64,000 nt of DNA from Bacteroides sp. (GCA_036351255.1 JAZBOS010000054.1:1-64000), one strand, 5' to 3'. Positions 1 to 9,314 are shown, numbered from the stretch's first letter. The notes: a model not told the origin generated them from the letters alone. Numbers and translations: made by a program.

Positions 1-1
1 C

Positions 2-61
2 GAACCGTGCCCCTGCGGAAGTGGTAAGAAATCCAAACATTGCCACGGTGCAGGCGCTTAA
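2..61 (+). CDS. secA: SecA C-terminal end (partial, 19 residues)
   Basis: The first reading frame that is open at the left edge reads EPCPCGSGKKSKHCHGAGA and then stops with TAA at 59-61. CPCGSGKK followed by C-H is the zinc-binding SEC-C tail found at the C-terminus of the preprotein translocase ATPase SecA, where it contacts SecB or ribosomes. Only the tail is in the window; the ATPase body lies upstream. SEC-C tails also occur on other proteins, but a tail ending the protein right at the motif is the typical SecA arrangement. The next gene starts 10 bases later, so co-transcription is possible. Confidence 0.8.
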   Translation, partial: EPCPCGSGKKSKHCHGAGA

Positions 62-71
62 TATTTATTCC

Positions 72-494
72 ATGCATTTTGTTTCCGAAACACACGCGAG
101 GGTCCGTTATGGCGAAACCGATCAAATGGGTTTCGCTTATTACGGGAATTACGCCCTATATTTTGAAGTTGGCAGGGCTGAAGCCATGCGAAAACTTGGG
201 ATGACCTACCGCCAAATGGAAGAAAAAGGCGTATATATGCCCATTGCTCAGATGAATGTTAAATACCTTAAACCTGCTCGCTATGATGATTTGCTGACTA
301 TCCGCACCATCGTAACCCAAGTCCCCACCTCAAGAATGATCTTTGATTATGAGGTGTATAATGAGGACGGAACCCTGCTCTGTGAAGGAAATACCGTGCT
401 GGCTTTTATTAAGTATGCCAACCACAGGCCCTGTCCTGCACCTGACTGGTTTCTTGAGAAGCTTTTACCCTTAATGAATCAAACCGAATCATAA
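72..494 (+). CDS. Acyl-CoA thioesterase, YbgC/4HBT hotdog family
   Basis: A 140-residue hotdog-fold thioesterase that probably hydrolyses acyl-CoA thioesters in the cytoplasm. The signature RYGETDQMGFAYYGNY near residues 12-27 matches the 4-hydroxybenzoyl-CoA thioesterase/YbgC motif, with Asp17 as the expected catalytic acid, followed by the FEVGRAEAMR helix. I chose the ATG at 72. A longer frame opens with GTG at 21, but that would overlap the secA tail and add 17 residues with no family counterpart. It heads a close forward run with the OsmC-like and CoA-binding genes. The natural acyl substrate cannot be read from sequence. Confidence 0.85.
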   Translation: MHFVSETHARVRYGETDQMGFAYYGNYALYFEVGRAEAMRKLGMTYRQMEEKGVYMPIAQMNVKYLKPARYDDLLTIRTIVTQVPTSRMIFDYEVYNEDGTLLCEGNTVLAFIKYANHRPCPAPDWFLEKLLPLMNQTES

Positions 495-512
495 AAGAAA
501 TTTGAGGACACC

Positions 513-908
513 ATGGATATGAAAATTGTTCTGGGCGAAAATCAACGTGTTGAAGCCCATTATAAAGGGTTTGTTATTCAAACCGATCAGCCAACAGCGG
601 TGGGGGGTGACAATAGTGCCCCGGCACCCTTTAATCTTTTTCTGGCATCTATTGGCACTTGCGCAGGATATTATGTCAAGGCTTTTTGTGATCAGAGAGG
701 TATCCCCACCGAAGGCATTACGCTGGTTCAGAGAACACTTCGCAATGAGGAGAAACGTATGATTGGTGCCATAGAGATCAACATCCATCTTCCAAAAGAC
801 TTCCCTGAGCGTTACCGAGAATCCGTAATCAAGGCTGCCAATGCCTGCGCAGTGAAAAAACTCATTGCAAATTCCCCAGAATTTATTGTTAAAACCATTA
901 CAGAATAA
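513..908 (+). CDS. OsmC/Ohr-family peroxiredoxin-like protein
   Basis: A 131-residue OsmC-like protein. Members are cytoplasmic thiol peroxidases acting on organic hydroperoxides, or related proteins of unknown substrate. The two family cysteines are visible: Cys50 in NLFLASIGTC and Cys112 in AANACAVKK, each in its usual context. The start ATG at 513 is preceded by a GAGGA stretch. It lies 18 bases after the thioesterase and 5 bases before the CoA-binding protein, so the three are probably one transcript. Shorter OsmC-like proteins of this type often have no assigned physiological substrate, so a peroxidase role is inferred from the family. Confidence 0.85.
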   Translation: MDMKIVLGENQRVEAHYKGFVIQTDQPTAVGGDNSAPAPFNLFLASIGTCAGYYVKAFCDQRGIPTEGITLVQRTLRNEEKRMIGAIEINIHLPKDFPERYRESVIKAANACAVKKLIANSPEFIVKTITE

Positions 909-913
909 ACTGT

Positions 914-1276
914 ATGAGTAAGAAAACCCTGGTTTTGGGGGCGAGCCATAAACCCGACCGCTATTCAAACCGTGCAGTCAAAAAATTGCTTGCATACAAT
1001 CACGAAGTGTTTGCCATTGGTTTGCGCGAGTCTACCATCGAATCGATAAAGGTGCAGAAAGGCCAGCCGCCTCTGAAAGATATTCACACAGTTACTCTTT
1101 ACATGAACCCTAAAAACCAGGAGCATTTCCTGGATTATATCATTGGCCTGAAACCTAAAAGAATAATTTTCAATCCAGGCACATGGAACCCTAAACTGGA
1201 AAAAATGGCCAGGGCTGAAGGTATTGAAACTGAAGAGGACTGCACCCTTATGATGCTGGATGCAGGGTTGTATTAA
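914..1276 (+). CDS. CoA-binding domain protein (YccU-like)
   Basis: A 120-residue single-domain Rossmann protein of the CoA-binding (YccU) family. The N-terminus TLVLGASHKPDRYSNRAVKKL carries the glycine-containing nucleotide loop and the P-x-RYSN segment characteristic of these proteins. NPGTWN near residues 88-93 matches the second conserved loop. Family members resemble the CoA-binding domain of succinyl-CoA synthetase but have no catalytic domain, and their cellular role is not established. It follows the OsmC-like gene by 5 bases, and a trans-sulfuration enzyme lies 33 bases downstream, suggesting one forward operon. Confidence 0.85.
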   Translation: MSKKTLVLGASHKPDRYSNRAVKKLLAYNHEVFAIGLRESTIESIKVQKGQPPLKDIHTVTLYMNPKNQEHFLDYIIGLKPKRIIFNPGTWNPKLEKMARAEGIETEEDCTLMMLDAGLY

Positions 1277-1309
1277 AAAATTATTTTCCCAAAATCAGAT
1301 TAAAAGCAA

Positions 1310-2491
1310 ATGGATACAAAAAAATCAGGATTCAACACCAAGTTAATTCATGCCGGAGCCTTTGAAGACCAGTTTGGAAGTGCTACGGTACCAATATACC
1401 AGACCAGCACCTTTAAATTCAGGGATGCCGACCATGGCGCTGCTTGTTTTGCCGGAGAATCTGATGGTTACATTTACACCCGCATAAACAATCCAACCAT
1501 TGACGCCCTTGAAAAGCTGGTGGCAGAACTGGAGAATGGCTACCGCGGAATAGCCGTGAGTTCAGGGATGGGCGCCGTTAATACCATTTACATGGGATTG
1601 CTCAGCCAGCGCGATCATATGATTAGCTCTGCCGCTGTGTATGGCCCTTCGAGGGTGGTCATGGAGAAACACTATTCCCGTTTTGGGGTTGAATCCACTT
1701 ATGTGGATACATCGAACCTTGACAATATTCGCAAGGCTATACGCCCCAATACCAAAATGATTTTTATTGAAACTCCTGCCAACCCAACTATGGATATCAC
1801 TGATCTGGAAGGGGTGGTAAAAATTGCCAGGGAACACAATCTGGTCACGGTGGCCGACAATACCTTTTGCAGTCCTTACCTGCAGCGCCCCCTTGATTAT
1901 GGGTTCGACGTAGTTTTCCATAGCATTACCAAATTTCTAAACGGGCATGCAGATGTTGTTGGCGGAATCGTTGTAACCCGTGAAAAAGCTTTGTACGATA
2001 TTTTAAGGCCAATGATGGTTAACCTGGGTTGCAATATGGATCCTCATCAGGCCTACCTGGTCATCCGGGGTCTTAAGACCTTGTCGCTGCGCGTAGAAAG
2101 ATCACAGCAGAGTGCCCAGAAAATAGCCCAGTTCCTGCTCGATCACCCAAAAATTGAATGGGTTAAATATCCCGGTTTGAAAAACCATCCTCAATATGAA
2201 TTGGCGGGCAGGCAAATGGCTGGCCCGGGTGCTATGATTAGCTTCGAACTTAAGGGTGGCCTGCAGGCAGGAAAGATCCTGATGAATAATGTCAAACTGT
2301 GCATGCTCGCGGTCTCTCTGGGAGGTGTGGAAACCCTCATTCAGCACCCTGCCAGTATGACCCACTCCAAAATGGGACAAGAGGACCGGGTTGAAGCCGG
2401 AATAACCGATGGGCTTGTGCGTTTCTCCGTCGGGATTGAAAATGTGGAAGATATCCTAGCTGATTTAGAACAAGCACTTGAAAAAATCTGA
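1310..2491 (+). CDS. Cys/Met-metabolism PLP enzyme (methionine gamma-lyase/cystathionine gamma-synthase type)
   Basis: A 393-residue fold-type I PLP enzyme of the Cys/Met metabolism family, the usual family length. Visible features are the YTRINNPT segment (residues 56-63), the phosphate-binding SSGMGA loop (84-89), and the PLP lysine Lys208 in HSITKFLNGH. The C-terminal SLGGVETLIQHPASMTH block is typical of gamma-lyases and gamma-synthases. The residue preceding YGPSR is not the cysteine that marks many dedicated methionine gamma-lyases, so the reaction (methionine gamma-lyase, cystathionine gamma-synthase or O-acetylhomoserine sulfhydrylase) cannot be decided here. It probably shares a transcript with the three upstream genes. 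Confidence 0.85.
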   Translation: MDTKKSGFNTKLIHAGAFEDQFGSATVPIYQTSTFKFRDADHGAACFAGESDGYIYTRINNPTIDALEKLVAELENGYRGIAVSSGMGAVNTIYMGLLSQRDHMISSAAVYGPSRVVMEKHYSRFGVESTYVDTSNLDNIRKAIRPNTKMIFIETPANPTMDITDLEGVVKIAREHNLVTVADNTFCSPYLQRPLDYGFDVVFHSITKFLNGHADVVGGIVVTREKALYDILRPMMVNLGCNMDPHQAYLVIRGLKTLSLRVERSQQSAQKIAQFLLDHPKIEWVKYPGLKNHPQYELAGRQMAGPGAMISFELKGGLQAGKILMNNVKLCMLAVSLGGVETLIQHPASMTHSKMGQEDRVEAGITDGLVRFSVGIENVEDILADLEQALEKI

Positions 2492-2592
2492 TCCCCCTTT
2501 TTTCGCCTTTTTTCTTATTGGGGCTTACAATTGTTTTTTAACTTTACATGTAAGAAAATAAAATATCTCTTTTGAATTCCCGGCATGAAAAA

Positions 2593-4878
2593 ATGAAATT
2601 AAAGCGCTCTTTTGTCCTGTTGGTTCTATGCCTTTCACTGGTTAATGGCGCCTCAGCCCAAAGGGTAGGCGTCGTATTAAGCGGGGGAGGTGCTAAAGGG
2701 GTTGCACATGTCGGGCTTTTAAAGGCACTGGAAGAAAACAATATTCCCATCGATTACATTGCAGGCACCAGTATGGGAGCCATCATCGGCGGTATGTACG
2801 CAAGCGGGTTTTCGCCGGACAGCATTGAGAAAATCGTTACCAGTTCAGAATTCCAGTCATGGGCCCTGGGGACTATCGATGAGGAATACAACTTTTATTT
2901 CAAACAGTTGCCTGAGAACGCCTCCTGGATTTCGATAAAATTTACCATTGACTCAGTTTGGCAACCCCAATTGCCCACCAGCCTTGTCTCGCCCGTTCAA
3001 ATGGATTTTGCGGGAGTGCAATATCTTTCTTCTGTAAACGTGGCTTCTGAAGGCAGTTTTGACAGCCTTTTCATTCCTTTCCGCTGCGTTGCTGCCGATA
3101 TTGAGCGAAAAAAAGCCGTAGTTTTCCGCGATGGAGAAATCTTCCCGGCCATCCGGGCATCTATGACATATCCTTTTGTTTTTAAGCCCATCAGAATTGA
3201 TGGCAGGCTCTTGTTCGACGGCGGTATTTACAACAACTTCCCTGTTGATGTCATGCAGGTAGATTTTAACCCTGATTTTATTATTGGCAGCGTTGTGGCC
3301 CAAAACTTTGATCCACCTACTGAAGACGATGTCCGTTCTCATTTAGAGAACCTTTTGGTAAGCAGAACAGATTATATCATCGAAGAAGAAATTGGCATCC
3401 TCATCAAACCTGATATTCCCCGGGTGAATGTTACCGATTTTTCCTACTCCCAGATGATACTTGACAGTGGTTATGTAGCCACTCAACGAGTCATCAAACA
3501 AATTAAGAACAGGGTTCCCAGAGAAGTTTCCCAGCAGGAAAGAGAAGCCAGAAGAAATGCCTTCAATAGCAAAAAACCGCCAGTGATCGTGGACAGGATT
3601 TTCTTCAGGGGTGTTAACGAAGCCCAAATGGACTACATTAACAAACTTCTTTACGAGCGTAAGCCCACACCGATCGAAGAAATCAAGGTCGAATATTTTA
3701 AACTTCTGGCAGAGGAGCATATTGAACTTTTGGTTCCAAGCGTTGAATACAACCCCAATACGGGTTATTACGACTTGTACCTTGACGTTACCCTGGATGA
3801 GGATTTGATCATGCAATTCGGTGGCAATATTTCAAGCAGCCCGGTTAACCTGACTTTTTTTGAGGCCCAATACCACCGGCTTGGGTACAAGGCTTATACG
3901 GCCGTGGCCAATGCCTTTGTCGGAAGGTTTTACAACTCTGTACACTTAATGGGGCGTATGGGTTTTCCTACAAAAATGCCTTTTTTCGTAGAAGGAAGCT
4001 ATACCCTGAATAATTACAATTTTTTCCAGACCAATACCCTCTTCTTTCAGGATCAGACCCCATCGTATCTGCGAATCAATCAAAATTTTCTTCACCTTAA
4101 AGCTGGCTTTCCCGCCCGTTACACCGGTAAGATCCTACTTGGGGCAACATCCGGAATTACACGCTACGATTATTATCAAACCAATCAGTTTGCACGAACG
4201 GATACCACCGATCGCACCGATTTGAGTTTTTTCAGTCCTTATTTTGTATTTGAACGCAATACCCTCAATCGCAAGCAATTTCCCAATGAGGGTACTTTCT
4301 TTTCCTTTGGCCTGCGTTACGTTACCGGACTGGAAAGGCATATCCCGGGTTCCACTTCCCTTATGACCCAGCGATCGCGCGATAAACACGATTGGTGGCA
4401 GTTGCGAATTGATTACCAAAATTTCTTTGCCCGTACCAGGAATGTCACCATCGGCCTTTTTTCTGAATTGATTCTTTCTAACAAAAGTTTATTTTCAAAT
4501 TATACAAGCAGCCTGCTTACCGCTCCGAGTTTCGACCATGTGCCTGAGACCAGAAGTGTCTTCCTGCCTAAATACCGAGCCAACAGTTTTATAGTATTGG
4601 GATTTAAAGGCATTTATTCCATTTCAAGAAATACCGACCTCAGGATTGAAGCTTATGCATTTCAGCCTTTCCGGGAGATCCTCTCAAGCGATGACCATAT
4701 GCCTTACCTAAGCCCTTATTTTGAAAATACTTATTTTCTGCTTTCCACCTCTCTTGTTGCCAATACACGGCTGGGACCAGCATCCCTGACTTTCAACTTC
4801 TTCGACCGTTACGAAGCGCCTTTTTCCCTTTCCCTTAATTTTGGGTATCTGATTTTTAACCAAAACCCCCTTCATTAG
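2593..4878 (+). CDS. Patatin-like phospholipase fused to a BamA/TpsB-type barrel
   Basis: A 761-residue secreted protein. A signal peptide (about residues 1-23, ending GASAQ) precedes a patatin lipase domain with the oxyanion loop SGGGAKG, the nucleophile motif GTSMG and the DGG motif (DGGIYNNFP) that supplies the catalytic Asp. A POTRA-like segment follows, and the remainder is rich in alternating aromatic strands typical of a 16-stranded surface-antigen barrel. The architecture matches type Vd autotransporter-like patatins (PlpD, FplA), here in the Bacteroidota form. I chose ATG 2593. A frame opening with TTG at 2572 adds seven residues ahead of a clean signal peptide. It is likely anchored in the outer membrane and acts on phospholipids. 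Confidence 0.88.
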   Translation: MKLKRSFVLLVLCLSLVNGASAQRVGVVLSGGGAKGVAHVGLLKALEENNIPIDYIAGTSMGAIIGGMYASGFSPDSIEKIVTSSEFQSWALGTIDEEYNFYFKQLPENASWISIKFTIDSVWQPQLPTSLVSPVQMDFAGVQYLSSVNVASEGSFDSLFIPFRCVAADIERKKAVVFRDGEIFPAIRASMTYPFVFKPIRIDGRLLFDGGIYNNFPVDVMQVDFNPDFIIGSVVAQNFDPPTEDDVRSHLENLLVSRTDYIIEEEIGILIKPDIPRVNVTDFSYSQMILDSGYVATQRVIKQIKNRVPREVSQQEREARRNAFNSKKPPVIVDRIFFRGVNEAQMDYINKLLYERKPTPIEEIKVEYFKLLAEEHIELLVPSVEYNPNTGYYDLYLDVTLDEDLIMQFGGNISSSPVNLTFFEAQYHRLGYKAYTAVANAFVGRFYNSVHLMGRMGFPTKMPFFVEGSYTLNNYNFFQTNTLFFQDQTPSYLRINQNFLHLKAGFPARYTGKILLGATSGITRYDYYQTNQFARTDTTDRTDLSFFSPYFVFERNTLNRKQFPNEGTFFSFGLRYVTGLERHIPGSTSLMTQRSRDKHDWWQLRIDYQNFFARTRNVTIGLFSELILSNKSLFSNYTSSLLTAPSFDHVPETRSVFLPKYRANSFIVLGFKGIYSISRNTDLRIEAYAFQPFREILSSDDHMPYLSPYFENTYFLLSTSLVANTRLGPASLTFNFFDRYEAPFSLSLNFGYLIFNQNPLH

Positions 4879-4944
4879 GCTGACCTGATCGTTTAAATGG
4901 TTAAAAATGAACAAAAAACATTTTTTACCATATCAAAATATTTA

Positions 4945-4952
4945 TAATTTTG
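4945..4952 (+). promoter_or_regulatory. -7 promoter element before the DUF349 gene
   Basis: TAATTTTG matches the Bacteroidota -7 consensus TAnnTTTG. Nineteen bases upstream is TTTT (4922-4925), one mismatch from the TTTG -33 element. This would give an untranslated leader of roughly 115-120 bases before the ATG at 5077. Confidence 0.45.
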
Positions 4953-5076
4953 TGGGCTTTGATTAATAAGGCATGGCTGAATACCGGAATTTTGGTTTAC
5001 ACACTTTAATGGAAAGTGTTTTTAACGCCGTTTTGCTCTAAAACTTTAATTAGTATTAATTTTTAATTTTTTCTTA

Positions 5077-7341
5077 ATGAAAAAAAAGGAACAACTGGAC
5101 CCCAAAGCCGATCAGCCTGTTGATCAGCAGGGGGATGAGAGCCTGAAAGCTGATCAAACAGCACCCACCGATGAAGCCGAAAATGCTGGTGAACCTGAAC
5201 AGGGAAAAGAGGTAATTGAACCTGGTTCTGAAACCACCGAAGTGGTTGAAGCCGCCTCCGAAACGGAAGCCATCCAACCTGAAGAAGAAGCAAAAGAACC
5301 AGAACCTGAAGCGGAAGCCACAGAAAAAACTCCCGAAGACGTTGTGGCTTCAACCGAGGCCACCCCTGAGGACCCCACTGCTGACGAAACCGCTGAACCT
5401 GTTGCTGATCCCAACGACAAAGTAACCCCTGAAGAATCAGGATCAGAAGAAGAAACACCTGCCGTTTCTGAGGAACCCCCTGTTGAAGAAACGAAAACTG
5501 CAACCGTTCCCCCAGTGGCGCCTGCTACTGAAAAGGCAGAGATATCCGCAGAGGAAGAGGAAGAAGAGGAGGAAGAAGAGGCCGAGCATGAAGAAGGGGA
5601 GGAAACGGAAGACCTCAATGAGCATTACGGAAAAATGGACAAGGACGAACTTGTGCAAGTGCTGGAAGCGCTCGTAAAGCATGAGGATATTAACTTCATC
5701 AGGAAACACATTGGTTATATCAAAGCAGCTTTCCGGAAACTCACCAAGGATGATCACCTCGTTCATTATGAAAAATCAATTTCGCAGGAAGAAGTTGAGG
5801 AAGGTGCTCAAGCACAGGAAACCCCAACAGATCCTTTAGTCCAACGGTTCGAGCATGCGATTAATGTTTACAAGGAAAAGAAAGCCGTCTTCGATCAAGC
5901 CCTCGAAAAGCATAAACAAGAAAACCTGGATGTTAAGGAAAAAATCCTTGAAGAACTGAGAAACCTCATCGAATCGGAGGAAGAACTCAAGAAAACTTAC
6001 GACCAGTTCCGCGATCTGCAGGAAAAGTGGCGCGATATCGGCCCCGTGCCCCAAAACGCAAAAAATACCCTTTGGAACAATTACCACTTCCTGGTTGAAA
6101 AGTTTTTTGATAAGGTCAAGATCAACAAGGAACTCAAAGACTTGGACCTCAAGAAAAACCTCGAGCTGAAAACCGAATTGTGTGAAAAAGCAGAAGAACT
6201 GCTTCTCGAGCCATCCATCGTCAAGTCTTTCCAGCGGTTGCAGAAACTGCATGAAGCCTGGAAAGAAACCGGGCCGGTTCCTAATGACAAAAAAGAAGAA
6301 ATATGGGAACGATTCAGGGCTGCTACCGAAAAGCTTAACAAGCGTCGTCAAGAATATTATGACGGCCTGCGTGAGGAACAGCAGAAAAACCTTGCTGCCA
6401 AACTGGTACTCTGCGAAAAAGCCGAACAACTGGCCTCCCAGTCACCGGAAACCCCACGTCAGTGGCAAGACCTGACCAATCAGATCAATGAACTCTTTAA
6501 GATGTGGAAAACCATTGGTTTTGCTCCTAAAAAGGTTAACAACGAGGTCTGGACCCGCTTTCGTAATGCGCTTGATTCATTTTTTAACAACAAAAAAGAA
6601 TTCTTCCAGAAGTTCAAGGAAAATCAGACGGAGAATTACAACCAGAAACTGAATTTATGTCTTCAGGCCGAAGCCCTGAAAGAAAGTAATGATTGGCGCA
6701 GGACAACGGATGAATTGATTGCCTTGCAGCACGAATGGAAAAAGATAGGGACTGTTCCCAACAAGTTCTCCGACAAGATTTGGAAACGCTTCCGGGCAGC
6801 CTGCGATGAATTCTTTAAAAAGAAGTCAGAATATTTCGCTAATATTGGCGAAATGCAGGAAGAGAATCTGCAGAAGAAAAAGGATATTATTGAACAGATT
6901 CACACCTATGCCTATTCGGACGACAACTCAGAAAACCTGAAAGTCATCAATGATTTTCAGCGGCAATGGATGGAGATCGGTCATGTTCCCATCAAACAAA
7001 AAGACAAGATACAGGGTGAATACCGGAAGGCTATTGATGAGCAGTTTGAAAAACTGGGTATCAGCAAAAAAGCCAAGAGCACCCTGTCCTTCCGCTCGAA
7101 GATCGAAAACATCAAGCATACCCCAAATGCCGATCATATCATATATAAGGAAAGGAATTTCCTGCTCAACAAGATCAGCACCATTCAAAATGACATCAAG
7201 GTTTGGGAAAACAATATCGGATTCTTCGCTTCTTCAACAAAAGCCGATATTCTCAAAAACGAGTTTGAAGAGAAGATAGAAAAGGCAAAACAGGAAATTA
7301 CCATCCTCGAAGAAAAGCTCAAGATCCTGAGGGAATCTTAA
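5077..7341 (+). CDS. DUF349 repeat protein with long acidic N-terminus
   Basis: A 754-residue cytoplasmic protein. Residues 1 to about 180 are low-complexity and dominated by Glu, Ala, Pro and Thr, including an almost pure run of Glu. A short helical segment (about 184-222) follows, then five DUF349 units. Each unit carries a Trp, two or three residues later a Gly, and a loop ending in Pro: W-RDIGPVP, W-KETGPVP, W-KTIGFAP, W-KKIGTVP and W-MEIGHVP, followed by a basic aromatic helix such as WERFRAA. The C-terminus is a coiled coil. DUF349 has no settled molecular function. The gene has its own candidate promoter and a strong terminator. Confidence 0.88.
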   Translation: MKKKEQLDPKADQPVDQQGDESLKADQTAPTDEAENAGEPEQGKEVIEPGSETTEVVEAASETEAIQPEEEAKEPEPEAEATEKTPEDVVASTEATPEDPTADETAEPVADPNDKVTPEESGSEEETPAVSEEPPVEETKTATVPPVAPATEKAEISAEEEEEEEEEEAEHEEGEETEDLNEHYGKMDKDELVQVLEALVKHEDINFIRKHIGYIKAAFRKLTKDDHLVHYEKSISQEEVEEGAQAQETPTDPLVQRFEHAINVYKEKKAVFDQALEKHKQENLDVKEKILEELRNLIESEEELKKTYDQFRDLQEKWRDIGPVPQNAKNTLWNNYHFLVEKFFDKVKINKELKDLDLKKNLELKTELCEKAEELLLEPSIVKSFQRLQKLHEAWKETGPVPNDKKEEIWERFRAATEKLNKRRQEYYDGLREEQQKNLAAKLVLCEKAEQLASQSPETPRQWQDLTNQINELFKMWKTIGFAPKKVNNEVWTRFRNALDSFFNNKKEFFQKFKENQTENYNQKLNLCLQAEALKESNDWRRTTDELIALQHEWKKIGTVPNKFSDKIWKRFRAACDEFFKKKSEYFANIGEMQEENLQKKKDIIEQIHTYAYSDDNSENLKVINDFQRQWMEIGHVPIKQKDKIQGEYRKAIDEQFEKLGISKKAKSTLSFRSKIENIKHTPNADHIIYKERNFLLNKISTIQNDIKVWENNIGFFASSTKADILKNEFEEKIEKAKQEITILEEKLKILRES

Positions 7342-7345
7342 AATG

Positions 7346-7373
7346 AAAGCCGGGAATCCACCCGGCTTTTTTT
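7346..7373 (+). terminator. Rho-independent terminator after the DUF349 gene
   Basis: A 9-bp perfect stem AAAGCCGGG/CCCGGCTTT with a 6-base loop, continuing into a run of seven T. It begins five bases after the stop codon. Confidence 0.9.
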
Positions 7374-7438
7374 ATTTTGCAAAACAAAAACATCGCTTTG
7401 GAGTTTTATAAAAAAAGCCTTTCCAAAAACGAAAAAAG

Positions 7439-8065
7439 ATGAAGCGCTATATTCTTATTTCGGCTATTCTGGTCTTTTCAGTCACTTTAGTCCATGGGCA
7501 ATATACTAGTTTTGGGCTGAAGGCAGGCCTAAACTTCAAAAGCCTGCCCAGTGAACAAAACGGGTCAACCTCTGATTACATCATTTCGGCCTTCTCCGAT
7601 TCCTATACAGGCTATCACGTCGGGGGCGTGGCCTTTTTTGTCTTCAGGGGCGGCTTCTTTCAGCCTGAACTGTTATACACACAAACCGGGCGTGATATGC
7701 GCCTGGAATACATCCAACCCCAGCAGGAGGATGAATATTTTACCCAAATGTATAGCCACCTTGTCTTACCGCTGTTTGGCGGAGCAAAATTCGGCAGCCT
7801 GAAAATCGGGGCAGGGCCCGTATTCTCCTTTCTCGTGAACAACTGGAATGACCTTGGCATCGAGGATGATTACCAACAGGAACTCAATAAGCTAACCCTG
7901 GGTTACCATTTAGGTGCGGGCCTTGAATTGGGCAACTTAATGCTCGACTTTAAATACGAAGGCAATCTCACCAGGTTTGGTGAAGGAATCACCATTGGTG
8001 AAGAGACCATCAATTTCGATACCCGGCCCCAACAGTTTATCCTGAGCCTGGGATTGCTGTTCTGA
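7439..8065 (+). CDS. PorT-family outer-membrane beta-barrel protein
   Basis: A 208-residue protein with a signal peptide (cleavage near VHGQ, about residue 20). It is followed by FGLKAGLNFKSL, the usual opening of the PorT/OMP_b-brl_2 barrels of Bacteroidota. Alternating amphipathic strands and a terminal aromatic residue (LSLGLLF) fit a small eight-stranded barrel. No enzyme motif is present. PorT itself is needed for type IX secretion, but this large family is mostly of unknown role and I do not assign that function here. It is a single forward gene between a terminator and a convergent reverse gene four bases away. Confidence 0.8.
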   Translation: MKRYILISAILVFSVTLVHGQYTSFGLKAGLNFKSLPSEQNGSTSDYIISAFSDSYTGYHVGGVAFFVFRGGFFQPELLYTQTGRDMRLEYIQPQQEDEYFTQMYSHLVLPLFGGAKFGSLKIGAGPVFSFLVNNWNDLGIEDDYQQELNKLTLGYHLGAGLELGNLMLDFKYEGNLTRFGEGITIGEETINFDTRPQQFILSLGLLF

Positions 8066-8069
8066 TTAT

Positions 8070-9290
8070 TTACCTGAATGTAATGGCTTTGACGGGCGAG
8101 ATGCGGGTCACAATCATCGAAGGAACGATGAGCATCAGCATGCATATGGCAAAAGTACCCAGGTTGAGCAACAGGATAGGAATCAGATCCAGGTTAATAG
8201 GCACCTGTGAGACGTAATAAGAGTCCTGGGGAAGCGCAATGACCCCAAACCGGTATTGTATCCAGCAAAGGAGAAGTCCCGCTACATTGCCCCAAAACAG
8301 CCCCTTGGCGATGGTAAAAGAGGCATTGTAAAGAAACACTTTCCTTACCAAAAGATTTGACCCCCCAACCGCTTTCAGAATTCCAATCATATTGGTTTTC
8401 TCCAGCACCGCAATCAGGAGTGTTGTGATCATGTTTATTCCTGCCACAAGCACCATAAGGAAGAGAATCACATAGACATTCATGTCGAGCAGGGCCAGCC
8501 AGTCAAAGATCTGAGGATAAATATCACGGATGCTCCGTGCATTCAGATCATAGGGAATTATTTCGAATACAGCCTGTTTAATGGTATCAATTTCCTTGAA
8601 ATCATTTACGAGGACCTCAAATCCGCCAATCTGATTCTCACTCCATTGATTTAACCTTTGTATGTGGCGAATGTCGCCCAGGATAAACACTTCGTCCAGC
8701 TCTTCAAGGCCGGTTTCATAAACACCGGCCACGGTAAATCGCCGGATGGCCGGGGGCTCCTGGATGAAATACACAAAAATGGTCTGGCCGGGCTCCAACC
8801 GGAGGCGGTTTGCAATGAATTTGGAAATGATCACTTCGTCCGAACGGGCAGAATCACTTAAGATAATTGGGGTACCAGCAACCATGCGATCCCGGAAGAA
8901 AGCCCAGTCAAAGTCAGTCCCAATGCCCTTCATCACAATGCCGTGGATATCCTCGTCGGTTTTTATTATTCCTGACTTGGTGGCAAAAGCCTGAACATGC
9001 CTGATCCCTGGCAATTTCTTCAAAGGCTCCAGAAAATCCTGCTCACGGCTGATAGGGCTAGGTTCATACGATACATTGTAATCAAGATTGGTCACCTGAA
9101 TATGTGCCCCAAATCCAATGACCTTCTCGCGAATCTCACTCTGAAAACCGGTAACCACTGCCACGGAAATGATCATAACCGCCAGACCCAGCGCAATGCT
9201 CAGGACGGATATTTTGCGAATCAGGCCTGCAAAAGATTTTCCTTTTTTTCTGGATCCTATGCGGCGGGCTATGAATAGCGGAGTGTTCAA
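8070..9290 (-). CDS. LolC/LolE-family ABC transporter permease
   Basis: A 406-residue inner-membrane permease of the FtsX/MacB-like family, probably part of a lipoprotein-releasing (Lol-type) transporter. An N-terminal membrane helix (VLSIALGLAVMIISVAVV), a large periplasmic domain and three C-terminal helices are visible. I place the start at TTG 9290, giving the family-typical N-terminus (M)NTPLFIARRIG. An ATG at 9356 would add 22 residues, but a promoter-like TACTTTTG (9315-9322) lies inside that extension. No ATPase gene is adjacent. The sequence does not separate LolC from LolE. Confidence 0.8.
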   Translation of the reverse strand: MNTPLFIARRIGSRKKGKSFAGLIRKISVLSIALGLAVMIISVAVVTGFQSEIREKVIGFGAHIQVTNLDYNVSYEPSPISREQDFLEPLKKLPGIRHVQAFATKSGIIKTDEDIHGIVMKGIGTDFDWAFFRDRMVAGTPIILSDSARSDEVIISKFIANRLRLEPGQTIFVYFIQEPPAIRRFTVAGVYETGLEELDEVFILGDIRHIQRLNQWSENQIGGFEVLVNDFKEIDTIKQAVFEIIPYDLNARSIRDIYPQIFDWLALLDMNVYVILFLMVLVAGINMITTLLIAVLEKTNMIGILKAVGGSNLLVRKVFLYNASFTIAKGLFWGNVAGLLLCWIQYRFGVIALPQDSYYVSQVPINLDLIPILLLNLGTFAICMLMLIVPSMIVTRISPVKAITFR

Positions 9291-9314
9291 TTTGGTTTGC
9301 CTTTGGGTTGATTG

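Noticed and set aside
489..968. 159-codon reverse frame opposite the OsmC-like gene
   Set aside because: It is a shadow of the OsmC-like gene, which has clear family motifs in the other strand.
5063..5503. Gln/Leu-rich reverse frame opposite the DUF349 N-terminus
   Set aside because: It is produced by the Glu/Pro-rich codons of the real gene; low complexity, no motif.
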